Assembly: GCA_026002855.1 (NCBI GenBank)
Contig: BPGD01000001.1
Span: 744,001 to 808,000, forward strand
DNA: 64,000 bases
Source of the DNA: Bryobacteraceae bacterium
GTDB lineage: Bacteria > Acidobacteriota > Terriglobia > Bryobacterales > Bryobacteraceae
Direction: 5' to 3'
A model generated the notes under the pieces. The model was not told where the DNA came from. It saw only the letters and a list, made by a program, of their open reading frames with translations, and did not search any database. The position numbers and the translations under genes are program-made. This document shows positions 16,910-24,968 of this stretch, piece after piece. Numbering within the stretch: the first letter of the stretch is position 1; every line of letters begins with the position of its first letter.

Positions 16910-16930
16910 AAACAAGGGCCAGGGTGGCCC
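16910..16930 (-). terminator. Weak minus-strand hairpin with T-tract
   Basis: On the minus strand GGGCCA-CCC-TGGCCC (6-bp stem, 3-nt loop) is followed by TTGTTTTTT. It could stop any read-through coming from the giant receptor gene downstream of 17460, or limit antisense transcription into the small protein gene. Confidence 0.45.
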
Positions 16931-17024
16931 GGAGTGAGGGCTGCCTTGGCGCCTCTCCCGTGTAGCGGCAGTGCCGCCGATCCGGTCTTTTGCCAAGCAC
17001 GGATCCCTCCCATCTTCCTGTGCG

Positions 17025-17053
17025 CGCCCCCGGTCTCCGGCCGGGGGCGTTTT
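17025..17053 (+). terminator. Intrinsic terminator of the small secreted protein gene
   Basis: CGCCCCCGG-TCTCCGG-CCGGGGGCG forms a perfect 9-bp stem (17025-17033 with 17041-17049) followed by TTTTGTT. It lies 150 bp beyond the stop codon at 16875. Confidence 0.8.
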
Positions 17054-17393
17054 GTTGTCCGCCCCCAAAACCAGCCTTTCAGAGCCCTTCTCGCGAAGCA
17101 GAAATCGTGCGGTTCCAAAGGCCGCGAATCCGACCGTTCAACGCCCTGAAAGTCTCCCCCGCACGCCTCGCCTTCTGTTGCCCGATATGCCTCCCAAAAC
17201 AAGAGACGGCTGGATGTTGGAGCGCAGCTCGCGGATGCTCCATCCCGGGTGATTCGCTCCCCCGGCTTTGTCAGGGTAGGAACGGGCCGCGCGTTGGAAA
17301 GGATGCACCTCGGGCCAGCGCTCCCATGCCCGCACTCCACGGCCGTATCGCTTGGCCTGTCGGCCGCGGGCCAACCGCGCGGGATCAGCCTGC

Positions 17394-17434
17394 GAAAAGG
17401 AAGGGCCCGGAAGCTCGGCAGAGCTCCCGGGCCC
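17394..17434 (-). terminator. Intrinsic terminator of the first giant TonB receptor
   Basis: Minus-strand hairpin with arms 17421-17434 and 17403-17416, pairing at 13 of 14 positions around a 4-nt loop, followed by TTCCTTTT. It begins 26 bp after the stop codon at 17460. Confidence 0.75.
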
Positions 17435-17459
17435 TCCTGGAGTGGGCGGTGAACCCGGC

Positions 17460-20400
17460 CTAGAAGTGATAGCGGACGGTGAAGATCATGCTCCGGCCGC
17501 TCACGTTGGTGAAGCCAAGGTTCAGGAACGTGGTGTTGTTGGTGTTGTTGGACACGGTGTTGGCAGGCAGAGCGTTGAAGCTGCGGTAATTGAAGACGTT
17601 GAACACCTCCCACCGCAGCTCCAGGTTCTGCGATTCGCCAACGGTGCGGACGCGCTTGATCAGCGCCGCGTCGGTGTTGTAGGTGTTGCCCACGCGGCGG
17701 ATGTTGGCGCCGGCGCCGATGAGGCCCGAATTGTTCGGATACGCCACCCACATTGGGTTCGGAACCGTGGGGCTCGTGCCCGTGTTGGGCGTGCCGTTCG
17801 GGTTGTAGCCGGCCCGCTGGCTGAAGTTGATGGTCGAGATCTGACCTGGCAGGATGCCCAGCGGGTTGTTTCCGTTCAGGATGCTGTAGGGCCATCCCTG
17901 CTGCATTGTGGTGATGCCGGAGATCGACCAGCCATCGACCACGCGGCCCCACAGACCGCGGCCCTTGAAGAACTCGGGGAACTGGTAGACCCCGTTCAGG
18001 ACGAAGCGGTGCGGCGTGTCAAAGCCCGAACGCGCCTTGTCCAGCCGCATGTTGAACGGCACAGATGGCAGAGTGCGGTTGAGCTGCCCGCCGAGAATGT
18101 CATCGTTTTCGCTGATGAAAGTCGACCAGGTGTAGTTGGCCTCGAACTGGTAGCCCTTCGAGAAGCGCTTCTCGACGGTGAGCTGCATGGAGTGGAAGTT
18201 CGACATGCCGTAGCCGTCGCCCACGAGGATCGACCCCCGGGTGGGGTCAACGCGCCAGGCGGCCTGCCCGCTGACGGTGGTCGGCTTCATCCCGTAGCTC
18301 TGGACGACCGGTTCAAGCAGCGACGGATTGGCCTTGACGGCAGCGTCAAAGAAGCCAAGGTTGCGCTCCGCCTCGCGCACCAGCCGCACGCCGCGGGTCG
18401 CCACGTAGAACAGCTTGAAGGCGTAATCCGTGGTGAGCTGGCGCTCAAAGCCGAAAGTGACCTGCTGCGAATAGGGCTGCTGGATCCGCTTGTCTGGCGA
18501 GAAGTAGCGGTAGGGCAGCAGCTTCGGGTCGCCAGTATAGTCGCTCGGCTGCGGGGGCGCGGGACGCTTGGCCGGGTCGAAAATCTGCGAACCGTTCAGG
18601 TTGGCCAGCGTCACCGTCACGCCGCGCGGATAGTTCCGGGCGGTGTTTAGCAGGATGTTCTGGAACACCTGGTCGTAACTGATGGCGTAACCGCCGCGGA
18701 GCACGAACCGGCCGCCGCCGCTGATCCAGCCCCAGAGGCCATCGGTGGCTTTCGGACTCCAGGCAAAACCAACGCGAGGCGCCCAGTTGTTGATGTCCGC
18801 CTTGGCGTTGGAGAAGAACCCGAACGGCGCCGACGTGTATTCATAGCGGATGCCAAGGTTCAACATCAGGCTGTTGGTCAGGCGATAGTCGTCAGCGAAG
18901 AAGCCCTGGAACTCGTGCGTCTTGGCCGGGACCGAGCCGGTACCCGCATACTGGCTGAACTGCGCGTTGCGGTCGAAGAGGAAGTCCGCCAGGCTGGGGT
19001 AGCTGATGACGCCGCGGCTGGCTGGCGCGAAGAACGAATTCAGGCGGTACTGGAGGTAGTTAAAGCCGTACCGCAGGGTGTGCTTGGACTTCATGTGCGA
19101 CCAGTTGTTCGTGAGTTCATAAAGGTTGTCCGTGCGGTACTGCGGGTAGTTCGCATTGCCGATTGTTGGCAGCCCGGAGCCGGTGATGGAGAACTGCGCG
19201 GGCAGATTCTCGGGGAAGGTCGCCTCGCGGCGGGCAAAACTGAGCCGGGTCTCCATGACCAGGGTCGGACTCCAGACGCGGATGTGGTTGATAGTGGCGT
19301 TGTTGTTCACGACGACCGAGCCGATCTGGTTCACCGCCAGCGACGCGGGCGAGCCGGGATCGGTATTGTCGTCCTTGATCCAGCGCATCTGGAGATTGTC
19401 CTTGTCGGTCAGCCGCCAGTCATACCGCATCAGCCCGCGGTGGATGTCGCGCCCGTAAGAAAGGGCCTGCCCGGCGCCACGGCGGTACTGCTGAATGGGA
19501 ATCGCCAGGGTCGGACCGCCGGGGATCGCCACGTTCACGGTACCCACGGGCGTCGGGTCATTGGCCACCGGATACCACTGCTTCAGGAACGCCACCGTGC
19601 CAGGGGCGAAGCTGTTCTGATACTGAGTCAGCAGGTCCCACCCCTGCTGGGAAAACGTCGTCGTGACCGGGTTCGCCGTCGAGCGGAGACGATCCAGATC
19701 GTAGCCGCCGAAGAAGAACAGCTTGTTCTTGATGATCGGGCCGCCGATCGAACCCAGCACCTGGTTGCGCACAATCACGCCTCGTGCGCGCCGCATGGCA
19801 TCGTAGTCGCTGGCGCCGGCGGCTTTTTGCGCGTTGAACGTCCGCTGCTGACCTGTCGTGAATGCATCCCAGCCGTTGCCCAGCCAGCTCCAGCGGGCGA
19901 TGCCGTGGAATTCGTTCGTGCCGGACTTGGTCACCTGCATCACCACCGACCCGGAGTTCCGCCCATATTCAGCCGAGAACGTGTTGGTGATGATGCGGAA
20001 CTCGCCCAGGTATTCCGGCGCCGGCGTCTGCCGCGGGATCGACAGCGACTGGTCGTTGTTGTTGGCGCCGTCCAGCATGAAGTTGTTCGAGCGGGTGCGC
20101 GCGCCATTGACCACGAAGCCCGAGCCAGGCCGCCCACCGTTATTTCCGGTCACGCCCGGCTGAAGCAGCGCCAGACCTGTCAGCGTGTTCAGCCCAGGCA
20201 GTTCGAGGATCCGCCTGGATTCGACGCCGCGGCTGATCTGCGCTTTGGTGGCTTCGATCAGCGGCGCCTCTTCGGTAATGGTGATCACTTCCTGCGTGCC
20301 GCTGGGCTTCAGCGTTACATCAACGGCGCGCTCGACCGAGGCTTCCACCGTGAGCGGGCCGCGGATCACCTTCTCAAACCCCTTGGCTACGACCTCAAGC

Positions 20401-20642
20401 TGATACCGGCCAATGGGCAGCGAAGGAGCACGCCAGAAACCGGTGTCATCCGTCTTCAGTTCGCGGGTCAGGCCCTGGTCCATCGAACGGATGATGACCT
20501 CCGCTCCTGGAATCACCGCTCCGGAGGAGTCCGTCACCGTTCCGGCCAGGGATCCGTAAATCGTCTGTGCTGCCGCCGGGCTCACCAGCGATGCAACAGC
20601 TAGCAACGCCAGCGCCCATCGAAAGACAGGCTGGTGTTTCAT
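17460..20642 (-). CDS. Oar-like TonB-dependent receptor (giant, copy 1)
   Basis: 1060 residues from the ATG at 20642, with AGGAG placed 9 nt upstream; earlier Met codons lie at or before the ribosome site. The signal peptide is MKHQPVFRWALALLAVASLVSPAAA. A CarboxypepD_reg domain (~30-115: GSLAGTVTDSSGAVIPGAEVIIRS...GFWRAPSLPIGRYQLEVVAKGFEK) precedes a plug (~120-250: LELPGLNTLTGLALLQPGV, FVVNGARTRSNNFMLDGANNND, EYGRNSGSVVMQVTKSGTNEFHG) and a long beta-barrel ending in an aromatic residue (VRYHF), as expected for BAM-assembled proteins. The large barrel lacks a classical substrate signature. Such Oar-like proteins are highly expanded in Solibacter-type Acidobacteria; ligands are unknown. Confidence 0.93.
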   Translation of the reverse strand: MKHQPVFRWALALLAVASLVSPAAAQTIYGSLAGTVTDSSGAVIPGAEVIIRSMDQGLTRELKTDDTGFWRAPSLPIGRYQLEVVAKGFEKVIRGPLTVEASVERAVDVTLKPSGTQEVITITEEAPLIEATKAQISRGVESRRILELPGLNTLTGLALLQPGVTGNNGGRPGSGFVVNGARTRSNNFMLDGANNNDQSLSIPRQTPAPEYLGEFRIITNTFSAEYGRNSGSVVMQVTKSGTNEFHGIARWSWLGNGWDAFTTGQQRTFNAQKAAGASDYDAMRRARGVIVRNQVLGSIGGPIIKNKLFFFGGYDLDRLRSTANPVTTTFSQQGWDLLTQYQNSFAPGTVAFLKQWYPVANDPTPVGTVNVAIPGGPTLAIPIQQYRRGAGQALSYGRDIHRGLMRYDWRLTDKDNLQMRWIKDDNTDPGSPASLAVNQIGSVVVNNNATINHIRVWSPTLVMETRLSFARREATFPENLPAQFSITGSGLPTIGNANYPQYRTDNLYELTNNWSHMKSKHTLRYGFNYLQYRLNSFFAPASRGVISYPSLADFLFDRNAQFSQYAGTGSVPAKTHEFQGFFADDYRLTNSLMLNLGIRYEYTSAPFGFFSNAKADINNWAPRVGFAWSPKATDGLWGWISGGGRFVLRGGYAISYDQVFQNILLNTARNYPRGVTVTLANLNGSQIFDPAKRPAPPQPSDYTGDPKLLPYRYFSPDKRIQQPYSQQVTFGFERQLTTDYAFKLFYVATRGVRLVREAERNLGFFDAAVKANPSLLEPVVQSYGMKPTTVSGQAAWRVDPTRGSILVGDGYGMSNFHSMQLTVEKRFSKGYQFEANYTWSTFISENDDILGGQLNRTLPSVPFNMRLDKARSGFDTPHRFVLNGVYQFPEFFKGRGLWGRVVDGWSISGITTMQQGWPYSILNGNNPLGILPGQISTINFSQRAGYNPNGTPNTGTSPTVPNPMWVAYPNNSGLIGAGANIRRVGNTYNTDAALIKRVRTVGESQNLELRWEVFNVFNYRSFNALPANTVSNNTNNTTFLNLGFTNVSGRSMIFTVRYHF

Positions 20643-21022
20643 CGTGTCCATCTCCTGTGCAGAGTCTTGAAAGAGCCTCTGGTCTGGCGGTTGCGATCCT
20701 GGCCGGGCGCTCCGAGAGTCCTCCAAATTCACTCAACCGTGTCAGGGACTCCGGAACGATACGGCCGATCTAACCTCTCCAAACCCCTCACTGCTCAACC
20801 TATAACACATTTTAAACATGAAGAGAAGTGCAAACGACACGGATCCTCCACCTCCGAGTTGGAGACACTCTGCGGTCGCCCGAAGACATCCGTCGCGGCT
20901 TTACTGAAGGGGACTGGCCCGTCCGGCCCTCGTTCAGAGAAGCGATTGATTTTCAAACGAAAAGCGCCGGGCGCCCCGTTTGGGGGCGGCCCGGCGCTCT
21001 CAGGCCAGTTTTCCGTGGGAAA
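20643..21022. other. Intergenic region between giant receptors 1 and 2
   Basis: 380 bp. It contains the terminator of receptor 2 (20960-20998) and presumably the promoter of receptor 1. The AT-rich patch at 20800-20820 (minus strand TTTAAAATGTGTTATAGG) is the best place for a promoter, but no -35/-10 pair fits well. No gene is seen. Confidence 0.5.
20960..20998 (-). terminator. Intrinsic terminator of giant receptor 2
   Basis: Minus-strand hairpin of about 15 bp with one bulged G (20963-20977 paired with 20983-20998, loop of five), followed by TTTT at 20963-20960. It starts 25 bp after the stop at 21023. Confidence 0.85.
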
Positions 21023-24000
21023 CTACCAGAAGACCTTAAAGCCGATCTGGACCTGACGCGGATAACCGTTGCCGATCCACGCCTGGTGCGGGAAGATCGT
21101 GCCGAAGTTCGGGTCGTTGGGGTTCGTGTTGAAGTGGCTGTCGCGGCCGAAGAAGTAGTAGTTGGTCAGGTTGAACGCCTCGCCGCGGATCTGGGCCCGG
21201 AGACGCTCTGTAAACCGGATCGTCTTCGACAGCGCCAGATCCATATTAAAGAGTAGCTGCTTGCGGATCTGGCCGCTGCGGAATGGGTTCATGCGGCTGT
21301 TGCTGGGCGTGGATCCGCCGCCCGGGGTGAATGTCGGCACCATCAGCCAGGCGTACTGGCTGAAGTCGGTCGGCGAGCAACCCCGGGCAATGGAGAAGGG
21401 CTGAGGTACCACGCGCCCGTCATCAAACATGCGGAGCACGCACGGGTTCCATCCGACGATTTGGTGCCGCTTCCAGTCGACTTTGCCGTTCCAGTCTCCG
21501 CCAATGGTGCGCGGATCCCGAAGCATGATGGCATTGGCCGGCAGGTTGTTTGGCTCGCCAGAGCCCCATTGTGTGTAGGTGCTGATGGTCCAGCCCCCGA
21601 TAAGCGCGTCGGCCAGCCGGCCCATGCTGCCGCCGAATTTCTTGCCGCGGCCGATGGGAAGATCATAGACAGTGTTGAACTTGAAATAGTGGGGCCGGTC
21701 ATTGAAGTACAGCCCCTGCTGGGGCTTGTTCTCGAAGGGGTCCGCGTAGCCCCACCGCTCGACCATCTTGCTGAGCGTATAGTTCCACAGCAGCGTCAGG
21801 TCACGGCCGATACGATGGTTGTAATTGATCTGGAGCGAGTTATACCAGATCTTTGACGTGTTCAGGCCCTGCATGATCATGTCGCCGGAGAACTGCGGGA
21901 AGGGGCGGTTCAATTGATACCGGGTGAGGCGGTCGGCCGTAAAATGCGTTGTGCCGCGGAAAGCCTCGATGCCCTTGAACGGATTTGGAATGGTCTCATT
22001 GCAGTAAGCGGGACTGCCCCCCTCGAGCAGGTTGCACTGCTTTCTGAAGCTGAGCGGCGGAATGTTGAATGCGCGCTCGTCGTTGGCGCCTACCGTGCGG
22101 CTGCCGACGTAGGAGACGTCGATGGTTGAGTTCCCGGTCAACAGGTACTGGAAGCCAAACGAGAACTGGTGTACCCGCGGCGTCCAGAAGTTGGGATTGA
22201 ACCAGCTCGTGTCGCGCCCCAGGAACGTGTTGTAGCCACCCGTGGCGCCGGCCGGGAACTTGATGCCGCCGGGGTAGGGGTTGGTGAGCAGCGTGTTGGA
22301 AACAAGCGTGCGCCCGCCGTCCTCGCTATTGACCATAGGCGTGTTTTCACTGAAGCCGGCGAACTTCAGGAAATCGTTGTTCGGATTCATGAAATACAGG
22401 CCATACCCGCCGCGCACGACCAGCTTGCTGGCCAACTGATAGGCTGCGCCGATGCGCGGCTGCCAGTTGTTCAGGTCGCGCCTGGCTGCAATCCGCGGGT
22501 TCCCCCCGACACCTACGAACTCGAGTCCGCCGGTGAGGTTGGCCAGATTCGGATACAGGGCAAGCATCGAAGCCGGGATCTGCTTTGCAACCGGGCTTGG
22601 GGCGCTCGGGTTGAAGCCGCGATTCAGGCGATTCCACTTCTCATCCGGCGGCCCGTTGTAGTCCCAGCGCAGGCCCAGGTTCAGCGTCAGCCGGCGGGTC
22701 ACCTTCCAGTCGTCCTGGAAATAAGGCGCCGCGTACCACTGGCGGTTGAACGGATACAGCGGAATGTTGACAGACCCACCGACGCCGCCAATGAGGAACG
22801 AAGCATAGGAATCGCCTGCGGTTGGTTCGCTCTGGTTCCACAGCCGCTGCGTCCACTGGGTCTGGCCCTGGAAGTAGAGGATGTTGCCCGTATTCTGCTG
22901 GATGAAGTGAATGCGGCGCAGGTCGAGCCCCATCTTCATCGTGTGCCCGCGCCAGATTTTGGTCAGGTTCGACATCAGGTTGTAGTTGTTGGTGATGTTG
23001 ATCGACTGGTAACGGCCCAGCGAGCTGTAGCCGGGGAACTCCCAGCGGCCGAAGTATCGCGGCGTCGGCAACTGGTTGATGAGCGAGGCCGGCAGGCCCA
23101 GGCTGGTGAGATCAAAGCCTTCATTGGCGCGGCCGAAGCCTTTCTCAATAAAGCGGTTGTAGGAGCCGCGGACGTTGAGCACCGTCGTCGGCGTCGCCGT
23201 CCAGACCCAGTCGAGCACGTAGGCGTCGTTGATGCGCTGGAACGGTTGCTGGCCGTCGGTGCCGATCTTGTTGTCGAGGTTGTTCACCGCGCGGTCCTCG
23301 GTGCGGTCGTTCGAAGCGTGCCGGACGAAAGCGCGGTGGTTCTGCCCGAAATTCCAGTCAAACTTCAGGATCAGATTGTAGAACTTGTCCTTGGCTGCGT
23401 ACTGTGGATTCAGGTTATTCACGGTGGAATACCGCACCCCCGCAGTCTTGGCGTTCGGCAGCGGCATGTACTTGGTCACCGCGGCCGCCACCGGGCTGAT
23501 CAGCGATTTCGGGATGATGTTGCCCGGGAAGGGCTGCCTTTGCGGGTCGCCGCCGACCAGCGTATAGGCGTAGGGGTTGTAAATCGTGATGGGTCGGCCG
23601 TCAGCGGCGACGAGTTTGGAGAAATCGCCCTCGCGCATTTCCGGCTCAGGGTAAGAATTTTGCAGAAATTGCGGCCATTTCTCGCGGTAATTCTCGAAGC
23701 TTCCCAGGTAGAACAGTCGCACGTTGCCGTCCTTGCGCAGCAGTTTGGGCATGTAAAGCGGCCCTTCAAGCTGGAAGCCGTACTGGTCCAGCGTGTGGTC
23801 GGGCCGCGGCGCGCCCACGGCGTTATTCTGGTAGGTGTTGGCGTCGAGTGCCTTGCGGCGCATGAATTCCCAGCCGGTGGCGTGAAATTCGTTCGTGCCG
23901 GACTTGAGCACGACGTTGAAGATGCCGCCGCCGGTCTTGCCATACTGTGCGTCGTAGGAGTTCTGCTGCACCGAGAACTCCTGCACGGCATCGACGATGG

Positions 24001-24640
24001 GCACGTAGGCGATGTTGTTGCCGCCCGCCTGGCCGTTGTTCGGCGCCCCGTCCATCAGGAACTCATTGTTGGACTGGCGCCCGCCATTAACCGACCATTC
24101 GGCGATGGCGCCGTTGTCAAACGGCCGCTGCCAGATGGCCGCGCCGCGGAAAGTGACGCCGCTCATCATCGCGCCGAGCATGAACGGGTTGCGCGAGTTC
24201 AGCGGCATTTCCGCCACCTGCCGTTGCGTGACCACCGCCGCGCGGCTCGCCGTCTGCGTTTCGAGCACCGCCACTTCCGCAGTGACATTGACCGATTCAG
24301 TCACCATGCCGACCTCGAGCGTCACGTCCAGCGGAAAGATGCGGCCCACTTCCAGGACCACGTTCTCGCGATTGAACTGCTTGAACCCCTCTGCCTGCAC
24401 CGTCACCTTGTAGGTGCCGGGACGCAGAAACGGAATCGAGTAGGTGCCGGTAGAGTCTGTTGTTGCGGTCGAAGTTTCATTGGTGGCCGAGTTCACGGCC
24501 GTGACCTTGGCGTTCGGAACCACGCCGCCCGTCGGATCGAAAACACGCCCCGAAATCGTGGCGCGGAACTCCTGCGACATGGCCGCCAGGGCCAGAAGGC
24601 AGAGCGCGAGGCCTGTTCTGGCAATCGAGAGACGACTCAT
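21023..24640 (-). CDS. Oar-like TonB-dependent receptor (giant, copy 2)
   Basis: 1205 residues from the ATG at 24640, where a signal peptide starts (MSRLSIARTGLALCLLALAAMS). The CarboxypepD_reg domain is ATISGRVFDPTGGVVPNAKVTAVNSATNETSTATTDSTGTYSIPFLRPGTYKVTVQAEGFKQF. The plug contains VAEMPLNSRNPFMLGAMMSGV, WSVNGGRQSNNEFLMDGAPNNGQAGGNN and YGKTGGGIFNVVLKSGTNEFHATGWEFMRR. The barrel ends GFKVFW. It shares the layout of copies 1 and 3 but differs in most of the barrel, which suggests different ligands. A strong promoter lies about 100 bp upstream. Confidence 0.93.
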   Translation of the reverse strand: MSRLSIARTGLALCLLALAAMSQEFRATISGRVFDPTGGVVPNAKVTAVNSATNETSTATTDSTGTYSIPFLRPGTYKVTVQAEGFKQFNRENVVLEVGRIFPLDVTLEVGMVTESVNVTAEVAVLETQTASRAAVVTQRQVAEMPLNSRNPFMLGAMMSGVTFRGAAIWQRPFDNGAIAEWSVNGGRQSNNEFLMDGAPNNGQAGGNNIAYVPIVDAVQEFSVQQNSYDAQYGKTGGGIFNVVLKSGTNEFHATGWEFMRRKALDANTYQNNAVGAPRPDHTLDQYGFQLEGPLYMPKLLRKDGNVRLFYLGSFENYREKWPQFLQNSYPEPEMREGDFSKLVAADGRPITIYNPYAYTLVGGDPQRQPFPGNIIPKSLISPVAAAVTKYMPLPNAKTAGVRYSTVNNLNPQYAAKDKFYNLILKFDWNFGQNHRAFVRHASNDRTEDRAVNNLDNKIGTDGQQPFQRINDAYVLDWVWTATPTTVLNVRGSYNRFIEKGFGRANEGFDLTSLGLPASLINQLPTPRYFGRWEFPGYSSLGRYQSINITNNYNLMSNLTKIWRGHTMKMGLDLRRIHFIQQNTGNILYFQGQTQWTQRLWNQSEPTAGDSYASFLIGGVGGSVNIPLYPFNRQWYAAPYFQDDWKVTRRLTLNLGLRWDYNGPPDEKWNRLNRGFNPSAPSPVAKQIPASMLALYPNLANLTGGLEFVGVGGNPRIAARRDLNNWQPRIGAAYQLASKLVVRGGYGLYFMNPNNDFLKFAGFSENTPMVNSEDGGRTLVSNTLLTNPYPGGIKFPAGATGGYNTFLGRDTSWFNPNFWTPRVHQFSFGFQYLLTGNSTIDVSYVGSRTVGANDERAFNIPPLSFRKQCNLLEGGSPAYCNETIPNPFKGIEAFRGTTHFTADRLTRYQLNRPFPQFSGDMIMQGLNTSKIWYNSLQINYNHRIGRDLTLLWNYTLSKMVERWGYADPFENKPQQGLYFNDRPHYFKFNTVYDLPIGRGKKFGGSMGRLADALIGGWTISTYTQWGSGEPNNLPANAIMLRDPRTIGGDWNGKVDWKRHQIVGWNPCVLRMFDDGRVVPQPFSIARGCSPTDFSQYAWLMVPTFTPGGGSTPSNSRMNPFRSGQIRKQLLFNMDLALSKTIRFTERLRAQIRGEAFNLTNYYFFGRDSHFNTNPNDPNFGTIFPHQAWIGNGYPRQVQIGFKVFW

Positions 24641-24737
24641 TCGGTTCAACCCCCTGTCTCTGTGTGATGATCGAATTCCCTGAGCGCAGCTGAACAACGC
24701 CTGCGCGGGCGCCGCCCCAGCTGGCGAGGTTGGCAGG

Positions 24738-24766
24738 ATTCTATCAGAAGGCCCGGCCCGATTCAA
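24738..24766 (-). promoter_or_regulatory. Sigma-70-type promoter for giant receptor 2
   Basis: On the minus strand TTGAAT (24766-24761), a 17-bp spacer and TAGAAT (24743-24738) match the consensus at four and five of six positions. The ATG is 97 nt downstream of the -10 element. Confidence 0.6.
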
Positions 24767-24902
24767 TCGGAAAATTGCTGAGCGTTTACACCGCCTCCGT
24801 CCAGGCTTTCAGCCCGAAATAGAAATGCCCGTGGGGCAGCAGCCAGAGCGCGAAGAGGCGCCGAATCCCTCGCGCCGGCAGGAGTCTCCGGTTTGACATG
24901 CT

Positions 24903-24943
24903 CAAACAAAGGGCCGCATCCCCCTTGCCGGGGGACGCGGCCC
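24903..24943 (-). terminator. Intrinsic terminator of giant receptor 3
   Basis: Minus-strand hairpin with arms 24930-24943 and 24911-24924 pairing at 13 of 14 positions, a 5-nt loop, and TTTGTTTG after it. It begins 26 bp after the stop at 24969. Confidence 0.85.
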
Positions 24944-24968
24944 TGGTGTCGTTTTGGCTGTCCGGAAA

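Larger units (their letters stand above)
16876..17459. other. Intergenic stretch with terminators and no convincing gene
   Basis: 584 bp between the small secreted protein gene and the end of the first giant receptor. It holds three hairpins (16910-16930, 17025-17053, 17394-17434). Short open frames occur in several phases on both strands, but none has a ribosome site, a recognisable protein pattern or typical codon use. About 340 bp (17054-17393) remains unexplained. Confidence 0.6.
24641..24968. other. Intergenic region between giant receptors 2 and 3
   Basis: 328 bp holding the terminator of receptor 3 (24903-24943) and a good promoter for receptor 2 (24738-24766). Nothing else is recognised in the ~135 bp between them. 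Confidence 0.6.

Noticed and set aside
22169-24667. A long open frame on the plus strand opposite giant receptor 2, and similar ones at 18915-20603 and 24954-27665
   Set aside because: In GC-rich genes the strand opposite the coding frame often stays open. These have no recognised domain, low-complexity Arg/Val/Gly composition and no ribosome site; the minus-strand receptors are clear.
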